NCBI GenBank assembly: GCA_016200545.1 | Contig: JACQEO010000057.1 | Span: forward strand, 1 to 64,000 | Direction: 5' to 3' | DNA: 64,000 bases | DNA from: Deltaproteobacteria bacterium | Lineage (GTDB): Bacteria; Desulfobacterota; Binatia; UTPRO1 | Shown: positions 46,078 through 54,309 of the stretch, one piece after another | Position numbering within the stretch: the first letter of the stretch is position 1 | Layout of the letters: each line of letters opens with the position of its first letter | The notes under the pieces: generated by a model | Databases searched by the model: none | What the model was told of the DNA's origin: nothing | What the model saw: only the letters and a program-made list of their open reading frames with translations | Program-made: the position numbers and the translations under genes

Positions 46078-46721
46078 GCCCGCGCGCTCCCGAGCGGTTG
46101 ATCGAGCACCTCGCGCGCGTTCGCCGCCTCGGGGAGCTTGCGGTCGACCATCGTTCCGCCGTAGCCGATCGAGCGCCAGGTGCGGTCGTCCGTATAGTAG
46201 AAAAAGAGGCAGAGAAAGCGCAGGCCGCCGAATGCATTTCGGCGGAGCGTCCAGCCGGATTCGGCGCACGTGTGAAGAAACGTATCCTGCTCCGCCGGGG
46301 AGAGCCTGGTGAACGGGCGCAGGTGGAAATCGAGGAACGGCCCGTACTCGATGAGCGTCAGCGCGGCACGGACGTCGCCGGCGAGCGACCCGTCATTGAA
46401 GGCGAGCTCGCGGTCGATGCGGCGGGCGACGCGCGCGTCGCGGGCGGTCGGCGTGCCCGCGGCGGGGGTGATGACGCGATCAGCGAGCGCCGCGAGGATC
46501 GCGAGCTCACGCCGTGAGAGGACGTCAGGATACGCGTCGCCCGGCGGCTCGGTATCGGGGATCGATCGCACGCAGCCGGCGAGCACGGCGGCGCCGAGGA
46601 GAGCGCCGCTCGTGAGCAGACCAGCCTGCAGAAAGCCCCGTCGCGAGAGTCCGACCACCATGCTCGCCGATGCCGCCTTCGGCGGTGAGAAACTGGAACT
46701 TGGGCGTTCGACCAACGACAT
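46074..46721 (-). CDS. Gluconate 2-dehydrogenase subunit 3-like, Tat-exported lipoprotein
   Basis: 215 residues. A twin-arginine signal (SRRGFLQAG at about 26-34) followed by a lipobox-like VLAGC at about 46-50, then a gluconate-dehydrogenase subunit 3 type domain (LSRRELAILAALADRVITP, NAFGGLRFLCLFFYY). The family is the partner of GMC dehydrogenases such as gluconate 2-dehydrogenase. The ATG (46719-46721) lies about seven bases after a -10 element, so this message may be leaderless. It heads the operon with GMC, TetR and a split-barrel gene. Confidence 0.85.
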   Translation of the reverse strand: MSLVERPSSSFSPPKAASASMVVGLSRRGFLQAGLLTSGALLGAAVLAGCVRSIPDTEPPGDAYPDVLSRRELAILAALADRVITPAAGTPTARDARVARRIDRELAFNDGSLAGDVRAALTLIEYGPFLDFHLRPFTRLSPAEQDTFLHTCAESGWTLRRNAFGGLRFLCLFFYYTDDRTWRSIGYGGTMVDRKLPEAANAREVLDQPLGSARA

Positions 46722-46745
46722 GGGTATAAATTAGGTCGGTCGAAC
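46705..46745. promoter_or_regulatory. Candidate TetR operator between divergent genes
   Basis: GTTCGACCAAC (46706-46716) is matched on the opposite strand by the complement of GTCGGTCGAAC (46735-46745), 10 of 11 identical. The left arm CGTTCGACCAACG is itself nearly palindromic. The pair spans the -10 element and start codon of the minus-strand operon and a TATAAA (46725-46730) that could serve the plus-strand gene. The operon encodes a TetR protein. Confidence 0.4.
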
Positions 46746-46756
46746 TATTTTGTCAA
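46728..46756 (-). promoter_or_regulatory. Sigma-70-type promoter of the GMC operon
   Basis: Minus strand TTGACA (46756-46751), a 17-bp spacer and TAATTT (46733-46728). The expected transcription start coincides with the A of the ATG at 46721, predicting a leaderless mRNA. No ribosome site lies between the -10 and the ATG. Confidence 0.6.
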
Positions 46757-46845
46757 AGGGCTTGGATACCCTCTGCGGGCGTGCGATGAGGAGCCCACGT
46801 CGCGCTCGCGACGACACCCAACGTTTGCGGAGGAGGATCGTCGCC

Positions 46846-47625
46846 ATGTTGAAGCTCTTCGAACATCCGCTCTCGCCGTACGTGCAGAAAGTCAAGCTCG
46901 CGCTCCTGGAGAAGGGGATCCCCTTCGAGACCGAGATTCCCGACATCCTCGCCGGCGGCAGTGCCGAGTTCGCGGCGACGAATCCCCGTCTCGAGATTCC
47001 CGCGCTGATCGACGGCGACGTCAAGGTCTTCGACTCGACGATCATCCTCGAGTACCTCGAGGACAAGTGGCCGACGCCGGCGATGCTGCCGTCGTCGCCT
47101 GCCGAGCGCGCGTGCGTCCGCATGATCGAGGAACTCTGCGACACGTACTACGAGGCGGTCAACTGGGCGATGTACGAGATCCGCGTCTTCAAGCGCGCGA
47201 CCGGCGACCTCGCCGAGATGTTGCTCGCGCGCGCCGGCGAGCAGATTGCGGGTATCAACACGCGGCTCGAGCGCGAGCTCGCCGCCCGCCAGTACTTCAA
47301 CGGCACCGCCTTCGGATGGGGCGACCTCTCGGTCTTTCCGGCCGTGAACGCCGCCGCCTTCAACGGCTTTCCGCCCGCCGCGGGCTCCGCCCTCGAAGGC
47401 TGGCTCGAGCGCGTTCGCGTGCGACCGAGCGCGCAGAAGGTCCTGGCTTCCGCCGCGGAGTCGATGACGGGCTTCGACATGCTGCCGCAGCTCATCGCGT
47501 CGGGGCACTTCGTCCGCGAGTACCGCGACCATCGTCTCGAATGGATGATGCGCAGCGGCGGCGCGCAGATCGTCCTCGACGGCATGGCGAAGCAGAACAT
47601 CCGCTTCTCCGTGGAGCTCTCGTGA
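46846..47625 (+). CDS. Glutathione S-transferase family protein
   Basis: 259 residues. Thioredoxin-like N-terminal domain: LFEHPLSPYVQKVKLALLEKGIPFE, NPRLEIPALIDGDVKVFDSTIILEYLED (GSH gamma-glutamyl contact ExxxI...L). The C-terminal helical domain follows, with WGDLSVFP where a D at the N-cap position is standard. Ser in LSPYV is a candidate catalytic residue. ATG 46846 has GGAGGAGG about ten bases upstream. Divergent from the GMC operon and likely coregulated with it. Confidence 0.88.
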   Translation: MLKLFEHPLSPYVQKVKLALLEKGIPFETEIPDILAGGSAEFAATNPRLEIPALIDGDVKVFDSTIILEYLEDKWPTPAMLPSSPAERACVRMIEELCDTYYEAVNWAMYEIRVFKRATGDLAEMLLARAGEQIAGINTRLERELAARQYFNGTAFGWGDLSVFPAVNAAAFNGFPPAAGSALEGWLERVRVRPSAQKVLASAAESMTGFDMLPQLIASGHFVREYRDHRLEWMMRSGGAQIVLDGMAKQNIRFSVELS

Positions 47626-47757
47626 GACGACCACGTGACGTCGGTGGCGTGGCGCCTTGACCTGCCTCGACCAATCCGTCAGGGCTTCGACAGACGTTCC
47701 GGCCGACGCCGTCGCTTCTGCAGGCGCGTCAATCCCCTCGTAGCGAAGGACACCACA

Positions 47758-48936
47758 ATGGACCTCCAGCTCTCCGACCAGCACGTCATGTTTCGCGACG
47801 AGCTCCGCGCCTGGCTCAAGGCCAACATGGGGCGTCCGTGGCGCGAGGAGCTCCGCGACCCGAAGGCGACCGAGGACAGCATGATCGAGCTCCGCCGCAG
47901 CTGGCAGCGGAAGCTCTACGAGGCGGGCTACCTCGGCATGCATTGGCCGGCGGAGTGGGGCGGCCGCGGTACCACGGAAGTGGAGAAGTCGATCTTCGAG
48001 GCCGAGCTGTCGCGCGCCGACGCGCCGCCGATCCTGAACGTCCTCGGCATCGGCCTGCTCGGTCCCGCGCTCATCCACCACGGCAGCGAGGCGCAGCGTC
48101 GGCGCTTCATCCCGCCGATGCTCTCCGGCGAGGAGATCTGGTGTCAGGGCTTCAGTGAGCCCGGCGCCGGCAGCGACCTCGCCGCGCTTCGCACCAGCGC
48201 CGTCGTCGACGGCGACCACTTCGTCCTGAACGGTCAAAAGATCTGGACGACATTCGGGCCGTGGGCCGACTGGATCTTCGTCCTCGCGCGCACCGACTCG
48301 AAAGACCGCTACGGCGGCATCTCCTTCATCCTCGTGAAGCTCGACACCCCCGGCATTACTGTCCGTCGACTCCGCCAGATCACCGGCGAGAGTGAGTTCG
48401 GCGAGGTCTTCTTCGAGGACGCGCGCGTTCCGCGCGAGAACCTCGTCGGACAGATCGGCGAGGGCTGGCGGATCGCCATGACCGTCCTCGCGTTCGAGCG
48501 CGGCGCCACGAGCCTCGCGGCCGCGGAGCGCTACGGCCGGGATCTCGGGCTGCTCGCGCGGACGTGTAAGGAGATCGGCCGCGAGAGCGGCGCCGTGCGC
48601 GAGAAGCTCGGTCGTCTCCTCGTCGAGAACGAGGTGCTGCGCGCCAACGGCCTCCGCATGCTCGCGAACCTCGCCGACGGCAAGGTGCCCGGCCCCGAGT
48701 CGTCGATCGAGAAAATCTTCTGGAGCGAGTTCGACAAGCGTTTCCGCGAGACCGCGCTCGACATCCTCGGCCCCGGCGGCCAGCTCGTCCGCACCAGCGC
48801 CGAGGCGCGCCTCGACGTCGATTGGTCGCGCGAATTCCTGTGGTCGCGCGCCGGCACCATCTACTCCGGCTCTTCCGAGGTGCAGCGCAACATCATCTCC
48901 AAACGGGTCCTGAACCTCCCGCAGGAGGGACGGTGA
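47758..48936 (+). CDS. Acyl-CoA dehydrogenase, subunit 1 of a likely heteromeric pair
   Basis: 392 residues. N-terminal helical domain (LSDQHVMFRDELRAWLKANMGRPWREEL), middle beta domain with FSEPGAGSDLAALRTSA and GQKIWTTF, and C-terminal helical domain ending in RAGTIYSGSSEVQRNIISKRVL. The canonical catalytic Glu of the YEG motif is replaced by YSGSSE, as seen in FadE members that work in pairs. SD AAGGA before ATG 47758. The next acyl-CoA dehydrogenase gene overlaps it by 4 nt. Confidence 0.9.
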   Translation: MDLQLSDQHVMFRDELRAWLKANMGRPWREELRDPKATEDSMIELRRSWQRKLYEAGYLGMHWPAEWGGRGTTEVEKSIFEAELSRADAPPILNVLGIGLLGPALIHHGSEAQRRRFIPPMLSGEEIWCQGFSEPGAGSDLAALRTSAVVDGDHFVLNGQKIWTTFGPWADWIFVLARTDSKDRYGGISFILVKLDTPGITVRRLRQITGESEFGEVFFEDARVPRENLVGQIGEGWRIAMTVLAFERGATSLAAAERYGRDLGLLARTCKEIGRESGAVREKLGRLLVENEVLRANGLRMLANLADGKVPGPESSIEKIFWSEFDKRFRETALDILGPGGQLVRTSAEARLDVDWSREFLWSRAGTIYSGSSEVQRNIISKRVLNLPQEGR

Positions 48937-49985
48937 AGTTCGAGCTCTCCGAGGATCAGGCGCTGCTTCAAAGCTCCACCCGCGACTTCCTCAGCAGCGA
49001 GCTGCCGCTCGAAAAGAGCCGCACGGTGATGGAGCACAACGCCGACGGCTACGAGTCCGCCGAATGGCGGCGTCTCGCCGAGATGGGCTACATCGGCCTG
49101 ACGCTGCCGGCGGCAGCCGGCGGGCAGGATCTCGGCGCCATCGAGCTCGCGATCGTCCTCGAGGAGATGGGCCGCGTCTGCGTCCCCGGTCCGTTCCTCG
49201 ATGCCATCCTCGCGGCGTCGTTTCTCGCCGCTGCCGGCAAGCAGGACGCGCTCCTCGCCGACGTCGTGAGCGGCAAGAGCCTGGTGACCATCGCGCGCCA
49301 GGATTCACCGTTCAGCGGCAATCACCTCGAGCCGACGCGCTTCGAGAGCGGCCGTGTCCTCGGCACGAAGTATTTCGTCCCCTTCGCCACGCGTACCGAC
49401 GCGCTCCTCGTCACCACGCGCCAGGGCGTCGTCCTCGTCCGCGCGCCGTACGACATCGTCCCTCTCCAGACCATCGACCTCGCGCAGCGCTTCGGCAAGG
49501 TGACGTTCGATCACCAAGGTGCCCTCATCGGCGGCCCCGAGCTGCTCGAACGCGTCGATCTGCTGGCTGCGGTCGGTGCGAGCGCGATGATGCTCGGCCT
49601 CATGAGCCGTGCGCTCGAGGTCACACTCGAGTACGTGCAGACCCGCCAGGCGTTCAAGCGGCCGATCGGTGCGTTCCAAGCGCTGCAGCATCGTCTCGCC
49701 GACATGCTGCTCAAGACCGAGTCGACGCGCTCGGCCGTGTATCGCGCCGCGTGGTGCCTCGACACCGGCGACCCCGACACCGCGCTCGCCTGCGCCACCG
49801 CGAAAGCCTACGCCGGCGACGCTTCACGTTACGTCTGTGGCGAAGCCGTTCAAATGCACGGCGGCATCGGCTTCACGTGGGAGCTCGACCTGCATTTCTA
49901 CTTCAAGCGCGCGAAGACCCTGGAGCAGTTCTACGGCTCGACCGAGACGCAACTCGAGAAGGCGCTCGCCGCCGCCGGTTACTAG
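48933..49985 (+). CDS. Acyl-CoA dehydrogenase, subunit 2 of a likely heteromeric pair
   Basis: 350 residues, shorter than its partner. N-terminal domain KFELSEDQALLQSSTRDFLSSELPL, YIGLTLPAAAGGQDLGAIELAIVLEEMGR, middle domain, and C-terminal QALQHRLADMLLKTESTRSAVYRAAW, GEAVQMHGGIGFTWELDLHFYFKRAK. GTG 48933 overlaps the upstream stop (GTGA) with AGGAGGG directly before. Adjacent FadE pairs in mycobacterial cholesterol degradation are alpha2-beta2 enzymes with one catalytic site per pair; the arrangement here suggests the same, with a bulky or aromatic CoA substrate possible. Confidence 0.9.
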   Translation: MKFELSEDQALLQSSTRDFLSSELPLEKSRTVMEHNADGYESAEWRRLAEMGYIGLTLPAAAGGQDLGAIELAIVLEEMGRVCVPGPFLDAILAASFLAAAGKQDALLADVVSGKSLVTIARQDSPFSGNHLEPTRFESGRVLGTKYFVPFATRTDALLVTTRQGVVLVRAPYDIVPLQTIDLAQRFGKVTFDHQGALIGGPELLERVDLLAAVGASAMMLGLMSRALEVTLEYVQTRQAFKRPIGAFQALQHRLADMLLKTESTRSAVYRAAWCLDTGDPDTALACATAKAYAGDASRYVCGEAVQMHGGIGFTWELDLHFYFKRAKTLEQFYGSTETQLEKALAAAGY

Positions 49986-50034
49986 GCGGAATTCACGTAT
50001 TCGATTCTGTGCTGTAGATCCGAGTCCGAAGCCG

Positions 50035-50268
50035 TCAGCCGAGCTGCCGCAGCAGCCCCGCGAGATCGGTCAAGTGGACATCTTCGATGACGAGCCCCTC
50101 CGGTCCGAGCCGGGTGAAGGTCGCTCCCTCCACCCGCACCACCCTCCCCGTCGGTGGAATGCCGAACAGCTCGCCGCGATGCGTTCCCGTCATCATCCAC
50201 CGATCCGCGTGGTTCGACCCCTCGATGAGGTCGTTGACCTCGAGCGTTCGAGCACGGTAGTCGAGCAT
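50035..50268 (-). pseudogene. Truncated SnoaL-like / ester cyclase family remnant
   Basis: A 77-codon frame: VNDLIEGSNHADRWMMTGTHRGELFGIPPTGR and VEGATFTRLGPEGLVIEDVHLTDLAGLLRQLG are the C-terminal half of a SnoaL-like ester-cyclase-type protein (normally about 130-150 residues). The N-terminal half (substrate pocket) cannot be found in any frame upstream, although ATG 50268 opens the frame. Probably a gene remnant rather than a short functional protein. Confidence 0.55.
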
Positions 50269-50393
50269 ACGTCACGCACGTTATCGACGGTGGAGTGGTT
50301 TCTCAACGATCACCGACCTGGCGCTGGGTACCGCGGCGAACAGCGTGGACACCACCGTGGACGCGGGACGAAACGCCATTCGGAAGTAGGTGA

Positions 50394-50867
50394 ATGAGGC
50401 GTCGTGGCGATCGCGTGTCGAGATGGATCTCCGCGATCGCGGTGATCGCCCTCGGGATTTCGGCGGGTGCGATGCTCGCGGAAGGCGCGGTTCTCGTACC
50501 GTACTGGCGTTCGTTGCCAACGGCGGACTTCCTACGGTGGTTCAGCGACAACGAGCCGCGCTTGGTCGCGTTTTACGGTCCCTTGGAGATGGCTGCTGCG
50601 GCATTCACGGTGATGGCGTCGGCACTGTACGCCTTTCGACGTCGCCCCGGCGCCGGTCTACTCGCGGTGTCCGCGCTGCTCGTCGTCGGCGTCCTTGCGC
50701 TCTATCCGATCTACTTCCGCGCCGTGAACGCGAGCTTCGTCGCCGGAACGATCGACGGTGCCGGTGTTGCGGCGGAGCTCGCGCGTTGGAGCGTTTGGCA
50801 ATGGCTCCGCGTTGCGATGGGAGTCGGGGCCCTGATCGCAGCGGTCGCGGCCGTGCTCGATGGGTGA
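50394..50867 (+). CDS. Small integral membrane protein, DUF1772-like
   Basis: 157 residues with four hydrophobic segments (about 10-32, 57-78, 83-103 and 133-156). The RWFSDNEPRLVAFYGPLEMAAAAFTVMA and GAGLLAVSALLVVGVLALYP patterns are like the anthrone oxygenase/DUF1772 group, a weak match. ATG 50394 has AGGTGA close by. The stop overlaps the start of the GNAT gene, so the two are coupled. Function unknown. Confidence 0.65.
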   Translation: MRRRGDRVSRWISAIAVIALGISAGAMLAEGAVLVPYWRSLPTADFLRWFSDNEPRLVAFYGPLEMAAAAFTVMASALYAFRRRPGAGLLAVSALLVVGVLALYPIYFRAVNASFVAGTIDGAGVAAELARWSVWQWLRVAMGVGALIAAVAAVLDG

Positions 50868-51357
50868 GCAGCCGAGATCGTCGATGCCCCTCATCCGTGA
50901 CGCGCACACTCCCGTCGACATCGATCAGATTCGCGAGCTCTTGCTCGAGTATCAGGCCGCGATCGATGTCGACCTCTGCTTCCAGGACTTCGCCGGCGAG
51001 CTCGCGTCCCTTCCGGGCGAGTACTCCCCTCCGGCCGGGCGACTCCTCCTCGCCATCGACGCCGATTCCGTTCTCGGTTGCGTCGCGCTCCGTCCTCTCC
51101 AGGGCTCCGACTGCGAGATGAAGCGGCTCTACGTGCGCCCCGCGGCTCGGGGTCGTGGCCTTGGTCGTCTCCTCACCGAGACGCTGCTGCACGAGGCGCG
51201 TCAGGTGGGGTACTCACGCGTCGTTCTCGACACCCTTCCTTCCATGACCGAGGCGCGAGCGCTGTATCGTGCGGTGGGATTCACCGAGATCCCGCCGTAC
51301 TGCCGGAACCCGATTCCGGGCGTGTCGTACCTGGCTCTTCCGTTGCGGGTCCGCTAA
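50860..51357 (+). CDS. GNAT family N-acetyltransferase
   Basis: 165 residues. The acetyl-CoA binding block EMKRLYVRPAARGRGLGRLLTETLLHEARQVGYSRVVLDTLPSMTEARALYRAVGFTEIPPY shows the R/QxxGxG/A motif (ARGRGLG) and the beta5-alpha4 end. The substrate is unknown. ATG 50860 overlaps the upstream gene by 8 nt; an inner ATG at 50884 is possible. Confidence 0.87.
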   Translation: MGEQPRSSMPLIRDAHTPVDIDQIRELLLEYQAAIDVDLCFQDFAGELASLPGEYSPPAGRLLLAIDADSVLGCVALRPLQGSDCEMKRLYVRPAARGRGLGRLLTETLLHEARQVGYSRVVLDTLPSMTEARALYRAVGFTEIPPYCRNPIPGVSYLALPLRVR

Positions 51358-51373
51358 GCGGCCATCGGGAACC

Positions 51374-52264
51374 ATGGACGCAGTCAGCCGCATACGGGTC
51401 TTCGACGGTGGGGTGGCGATCATCACCGGCGGCGCGTCGGGAATCGGAAGGGCGCTCGGGGAAGCGCTCGCGGAACGCGGCGCCGACGTCGTGCTCGCCG
51501 ACGTGCAGCGGGAGCTGGTCGACGACGTCGCAGCCCAGATGCGGAGCCGCGGCCTGAAGGCGTCGGCAGCCTACTTGGATGTCGTCGACCACGACTCTGT
51601 GAAACGTTTGGTGGACGAGACCAAGAAAGAGCGGGGACGTCTGGACTACATGTTCAACAATGCGGGAATCGGCGCGGGCGGTGAGCTGATCGATCACACC
51701 ATGGAGAACTGGAACCGCATCCTCGACGTCAATCTCAAAGGCGTCATTCACGGTGTGCACGTCGCCTACCCCGTCATGATCGAGCAAGGATACGGGCACA
51801 TCGTCAATACCGCGTCGATGCAGGGATTGCTGCCGGCTCCGTTGACGGCGAGCTACGCGACCACCAAGTATGCGGTCGTGGGCCTGTCGAAGGCACTGCG
51901 GGCGGAAGCTGCCTCGAAGGGTATCCGCGTCAGCGTCCTCTGTCCGGGCGTGATTCGGACGCCCCTTCTTGGCGGCGGCGTTCACGGCATCCCTCACCCT
52001 TCGATATCGAAAGAAACACAGCGCGAATGGACGGAGAGATATTTCGAACGTTTTCGGCCGATGAACGCGACCGAGTTTGCACGCAAGGTCTTGCGCCAGC
52101 TCACTCGGAACAAAGCGATCATCGTCGTTCCCTCGTGGTGGAAGGTACTGTGGTGGCTCGATCGAGCCTCCCCCACGTTGAGCATTGTTCTAGCGCGAAG
52201 GATATTCGAATCCGCCGTCCGCGAACTGACGAAGATCTCAGACGCCGGCAGGCGAGCTGAGTGA
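51374..52264 (+). CDS. Short-chain dehydrogenase/reductase
   Basis: 296 residues, classical SDR. Nucleotide motif IITGGASGIGRALG at about 16-29, VLADVQ (Asp suggests NAD preference), NNAGIG, the SASMQG-type Ser in VNTASMQGLL, catalytic SYATTKYAVVGLS (YxxxK), and LCPGVIRTPLL. The C-terminal 60 residues (ATEFARKVLRQLTRNKAIIVVPSWWKVLWWLDR) form a membrane-leaning extension seen in some steroid/lipid SDRs. ATG 51374 is chosen over upstream starts which overlap GNAT. Confidence 0.9.
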   Translation: MDAVSRIRVFDGGVAIITGGASGIGRALGEALAERGADVVLADVQRELVDDVAAQMRSRGLKASAAYLDVVDHDSVKRLVDETKKERGRLDYMFNNAGIGAGGELIDHTMENWNRILDVNLKGVIHGVHVAYPVMIEQGYGHIVNTASMQGLLPAPLTASYATTKYAVVGLSKALRAEAASKGIRVSVLCPGVIRTPLLGGGVHGIPHPSISKETQREWTERYFERFRPMNATEFARKVLRQLTRNKAIIVVPSWWKVLWWLDRASPTLSIVLARRIFESAVRELTKISDAGRRAE

Positions 52265-52349
52265 TGGGGGGTCACCGATGACCTATCCTGACGTAGGGTC
52301 GCAGAGGGCTCGTCGTCCGCGACGGGAAGATTCAGCGGCGGTGGCGCGC

Positions 52350-53024
52350 TCAGCGGCGCGGCGGACGACTGTCGGCGAGCGCGTCCAGCACCTCGAGAAC
52401 GCGCGTCGTATCGTCGTACCGTAGCGTTTGCCAGCGGAGGGCTCGCGCCGTTTTCAAGTTCACTCCGAGGTCGTCGAGGAAGAAGATCGCTTCGTGCGGC
52501 AGATCGAGCTTGGTCCGTGTGAGCTCGTAGATCGCCGGCTCAGGCTTGCGCAGGCCGACCTCGGACGAGTCGATCACGACGTCGAAGAGCGACGCGAGGT
52601 CGAGGAGACTCCGCCAGCCGTCGCGCCACTCCGGAATGTTGTTGGTGAGCAGCGCGGTCGGCATCACCGCGTGGACGCGCGCCGCGGCCGCGACGATCTC
52701 GTGGCGCAAGCGCTGACCCGCGCCGTCGCTCATCGAGCCCATGAAGTTCTGCGCGTCGGTCTCCGAGACCTCACCACCGGCCTCGGCGACGAGCTCGCGC
52801 AGGCGCGCGACGAAGCGCTCGAATGTCACCTCGCCACGCTCACATGCCGACCAGATGCCGGCCTCGCGGAAGAGCTCGCCGCGGATGGCGTCCCAGCTCT
52901 GCGGCGCCAGGCCGTGGCGGGCGCCGAAGCCGCGCACCGACTCGACGCCGCCGGAGAGAAACACGCCGCCGAGATCGAAGACGGCCGCCTCGACGCGGTG
53001 CGGGTCGATGCCGTGCACGTGCAT
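52350..53024 (-). CDS. HAD-superfamily hydrolase (subclass IA)
   Basis: 224 residues. Motif I VFDLGGVFLSGG (replacing DxDxT with DLGGV), motif II TALLTNN, motif III GLRKPEPAIYE and motif IV FFLDDLGVNLKTA. This is the ACAD10/epoxide-hydrolase N-domain type of HAD phosphatase. It sits in a fatty-acid/CoA-related neighbourhood. ATG 53024 (GTG 53030 possible, overlapping the upstream stop). Confidence 0.87.
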   Translation of the reverse strand: MHVHGIDPHRVEAAVFDLGGVFLSGGVESVRGFGARHGLAPQSWDAIRGELFREAGIWSACERGEVTFERFVARLRELVAEAGGEVSETDAQNFMGSMSDGAGQRLRHEIVAAAARVHAVMPTALLTNNIPEWRDGWRSLLDLASLFDVVIDSSEVGLRKPEPAIYELTRTKLDLPHEAIFFLDDLGVNLKTARALRWQTLRYDDTTRVLEVLDALADSRPPRR

Positions 53025-53026
53025 CG

Positions 53027-53224
53027 TCACGATGCGCCGAGCGAGCGGATGAACCGCCAGAGGTAGACGGCGAGCGCGACCGCGGCGGCGGTGCCGGCGA
53101 GGCTCCATGCGATCGCCTGCGAATCGCCGGTCTGGTTGTAGTGGGCGAGCTCCCAGAGCGCGTAGACGAGAAAGAAGCCGATCGCGGTCGCGATCAGGAT
53201 CTTATGCGCCGTCGTGACCGACAC
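53027..53224 (-). CDS. Small two-helix membrane protein
   Basis: 65 residues with two hydrophobic segments (ILIATAIGFFLVYALWEL and AIAWSLAGTAAAVALAVYLWRFI). GTG 53224 has AGGAAA nine bases upstream and gives the most plausible size; the longer frame to 53311 would overlap the crotonase gene start. The stop overlaps the HAD start. No family recognised. Confidence 0.5.
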   Translation of the reverse strand: MSVTTAHKILIATAIGFFLVYALWELAHYNQTGDSQAIAWSLAGTAAAVALAVYLWRFIRSLGAS

Positions 53225-53309
53225 GCCCCGTTTCCTAGCGAGGAGGGTGGCGAGTGTCCACCTGCGCGCGTCGCTTGCCGAGCCGATGGGGGTGGCGTAT
53301 TTCGGCGTC

Positions 53310-54122
53310 ATGGCAGCGTACGAAGTTTTCGCGATCGATCGTCACGAGCACGTGGGAACGCTCTGGCTCGCGAACGCCGAGCGGCGGAACGCGATGGGGC
53401 CGGCGTTCTGGGACGAGCTGCCGCGCGCGATCGGCGAGCTCGACGCCGACGACGGCGTCCGCGCCGTCGTGCTCGCGGCGCGCGGGCCGCACTTCACGGT
53501 CGGCCTCGACCTCAAGTCGATGGGCGGCGGCATTGCGGAGGGCGGCGGTGGCGTCGCCGGCCGCCGGCGGCTGCTGCAGACGATCGGGCGGCTGCAGGGA
53601 TCGATCACCGCGGTCGCGCAGTGCTCGAAGCCGGTGATCGCGGCGGTGCACGGCTACTGCATCGGCGGCGGCATCGATCTCATCACTGCCTGCGACGTGC
53701 GCATCGCGGCGGCCGACGCGACGTTCAGCATCCGCGAGACGCGCATGGCGATGGTTGCCGACGTCGGCACGTTGCAGCGGCTGCCCGCCATCATCGGCAA
53801 AGGCCAGGTCGCCGAGCTGGCTTTCACCGGCGACGATTTCGGCGCCGAGCGCGCCCGCGAGATCGGGTTCGTGAACAGCGTGTACGCCGACCAGGCGGCG
53901 GTCGTCGACGCGGCGCACGCCATGGCGGTGCGCATGGCCGCCAACTCGCCGCTCGCGGTCGCCGGGACCAAACGAGTGCTCGCCTACTGCGAGGGGAAGA
54001 GTGTCGAGGACGGGCTCGCGTACGTCGCCGCGTGGAACGCGGCGTTCGTCGCCAGCGAGGATCTCGGAGAGGCGATCAGCGCGTTCTTCGAGAAGCGGGC
54101 GGCGCGCTTCCGCGGCCGCTGA
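53310..54122 (+). CDS. Enoyl-CoA hydratase/isomerase family, delta3,5-delta2,4-dienoyl-CoA isomerase-like
   Basis: 270 residues. Oxyanion-hole segments [18 protein letters not shown] and [22 protein letters not shown]. The combination D in [12 protein letters not shown] in [10 protein letters not shown] and D in [11 protein letters not shown] matches the three acidic catalytic residues of ECH1-type dienoyl-CoA isomerases rather than plain hydratases. Expected to shift double bonds in unsaturated acyl-CoA. ATG 53310. Near the acyl-CoA dehydrogenase pair, SDR and HAD genes, so beta-oxidation-type metabolism is probable. Confidence 0.87.
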   Translation: MAAYEVFAIDRHEHVGTLWLANAERRNAMGPAFWDELPRAIGELDADDGVRAVVLAARGPHFTVGLDLKSMGGGIAEGGGGVAGRRRLLQTIGRLQGSITAVAQCSKPVIAAVHGYCIGGGIDLITACDVRIAAADATFSIRETRMAMVADVGTLQRLPAIIGKGQVAELAFTGDDFGAERAREIGFVNSVYADQAAVVDAAHAMAVRMAANSPLAVAGTKRVLAYCEGKSVEDGLAYVAAWNAAFVASEDLGEAISAFFEKRAARFRGR

Positions 54123-54309
54123 CGGCTGGGCGCGCGGCGGTTTCGTCGACGCTTCCGCGGCCGCCCATTCGAAGGACGCACGCCGTTTGACGCTTCCGCT
54201 GCGGCGGGGTTTTGTGCCACACTGCGCGACCGCAGCCGGCGCGCCGGCGGGCGCGTTCTCTCCGGCCCGCCGCATCACCGAAGCATCACACCCGCGAGGA
54301 GGAATGAGC

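Noticed and set aside
44533..46269. Upstream extension of the GMC gene to 46269
   Set aside because: The extra 64 residues are Arg-rich shadow of the upstream gene. ATG 46077 gives a normal GMC start and a 4-nt overlap.
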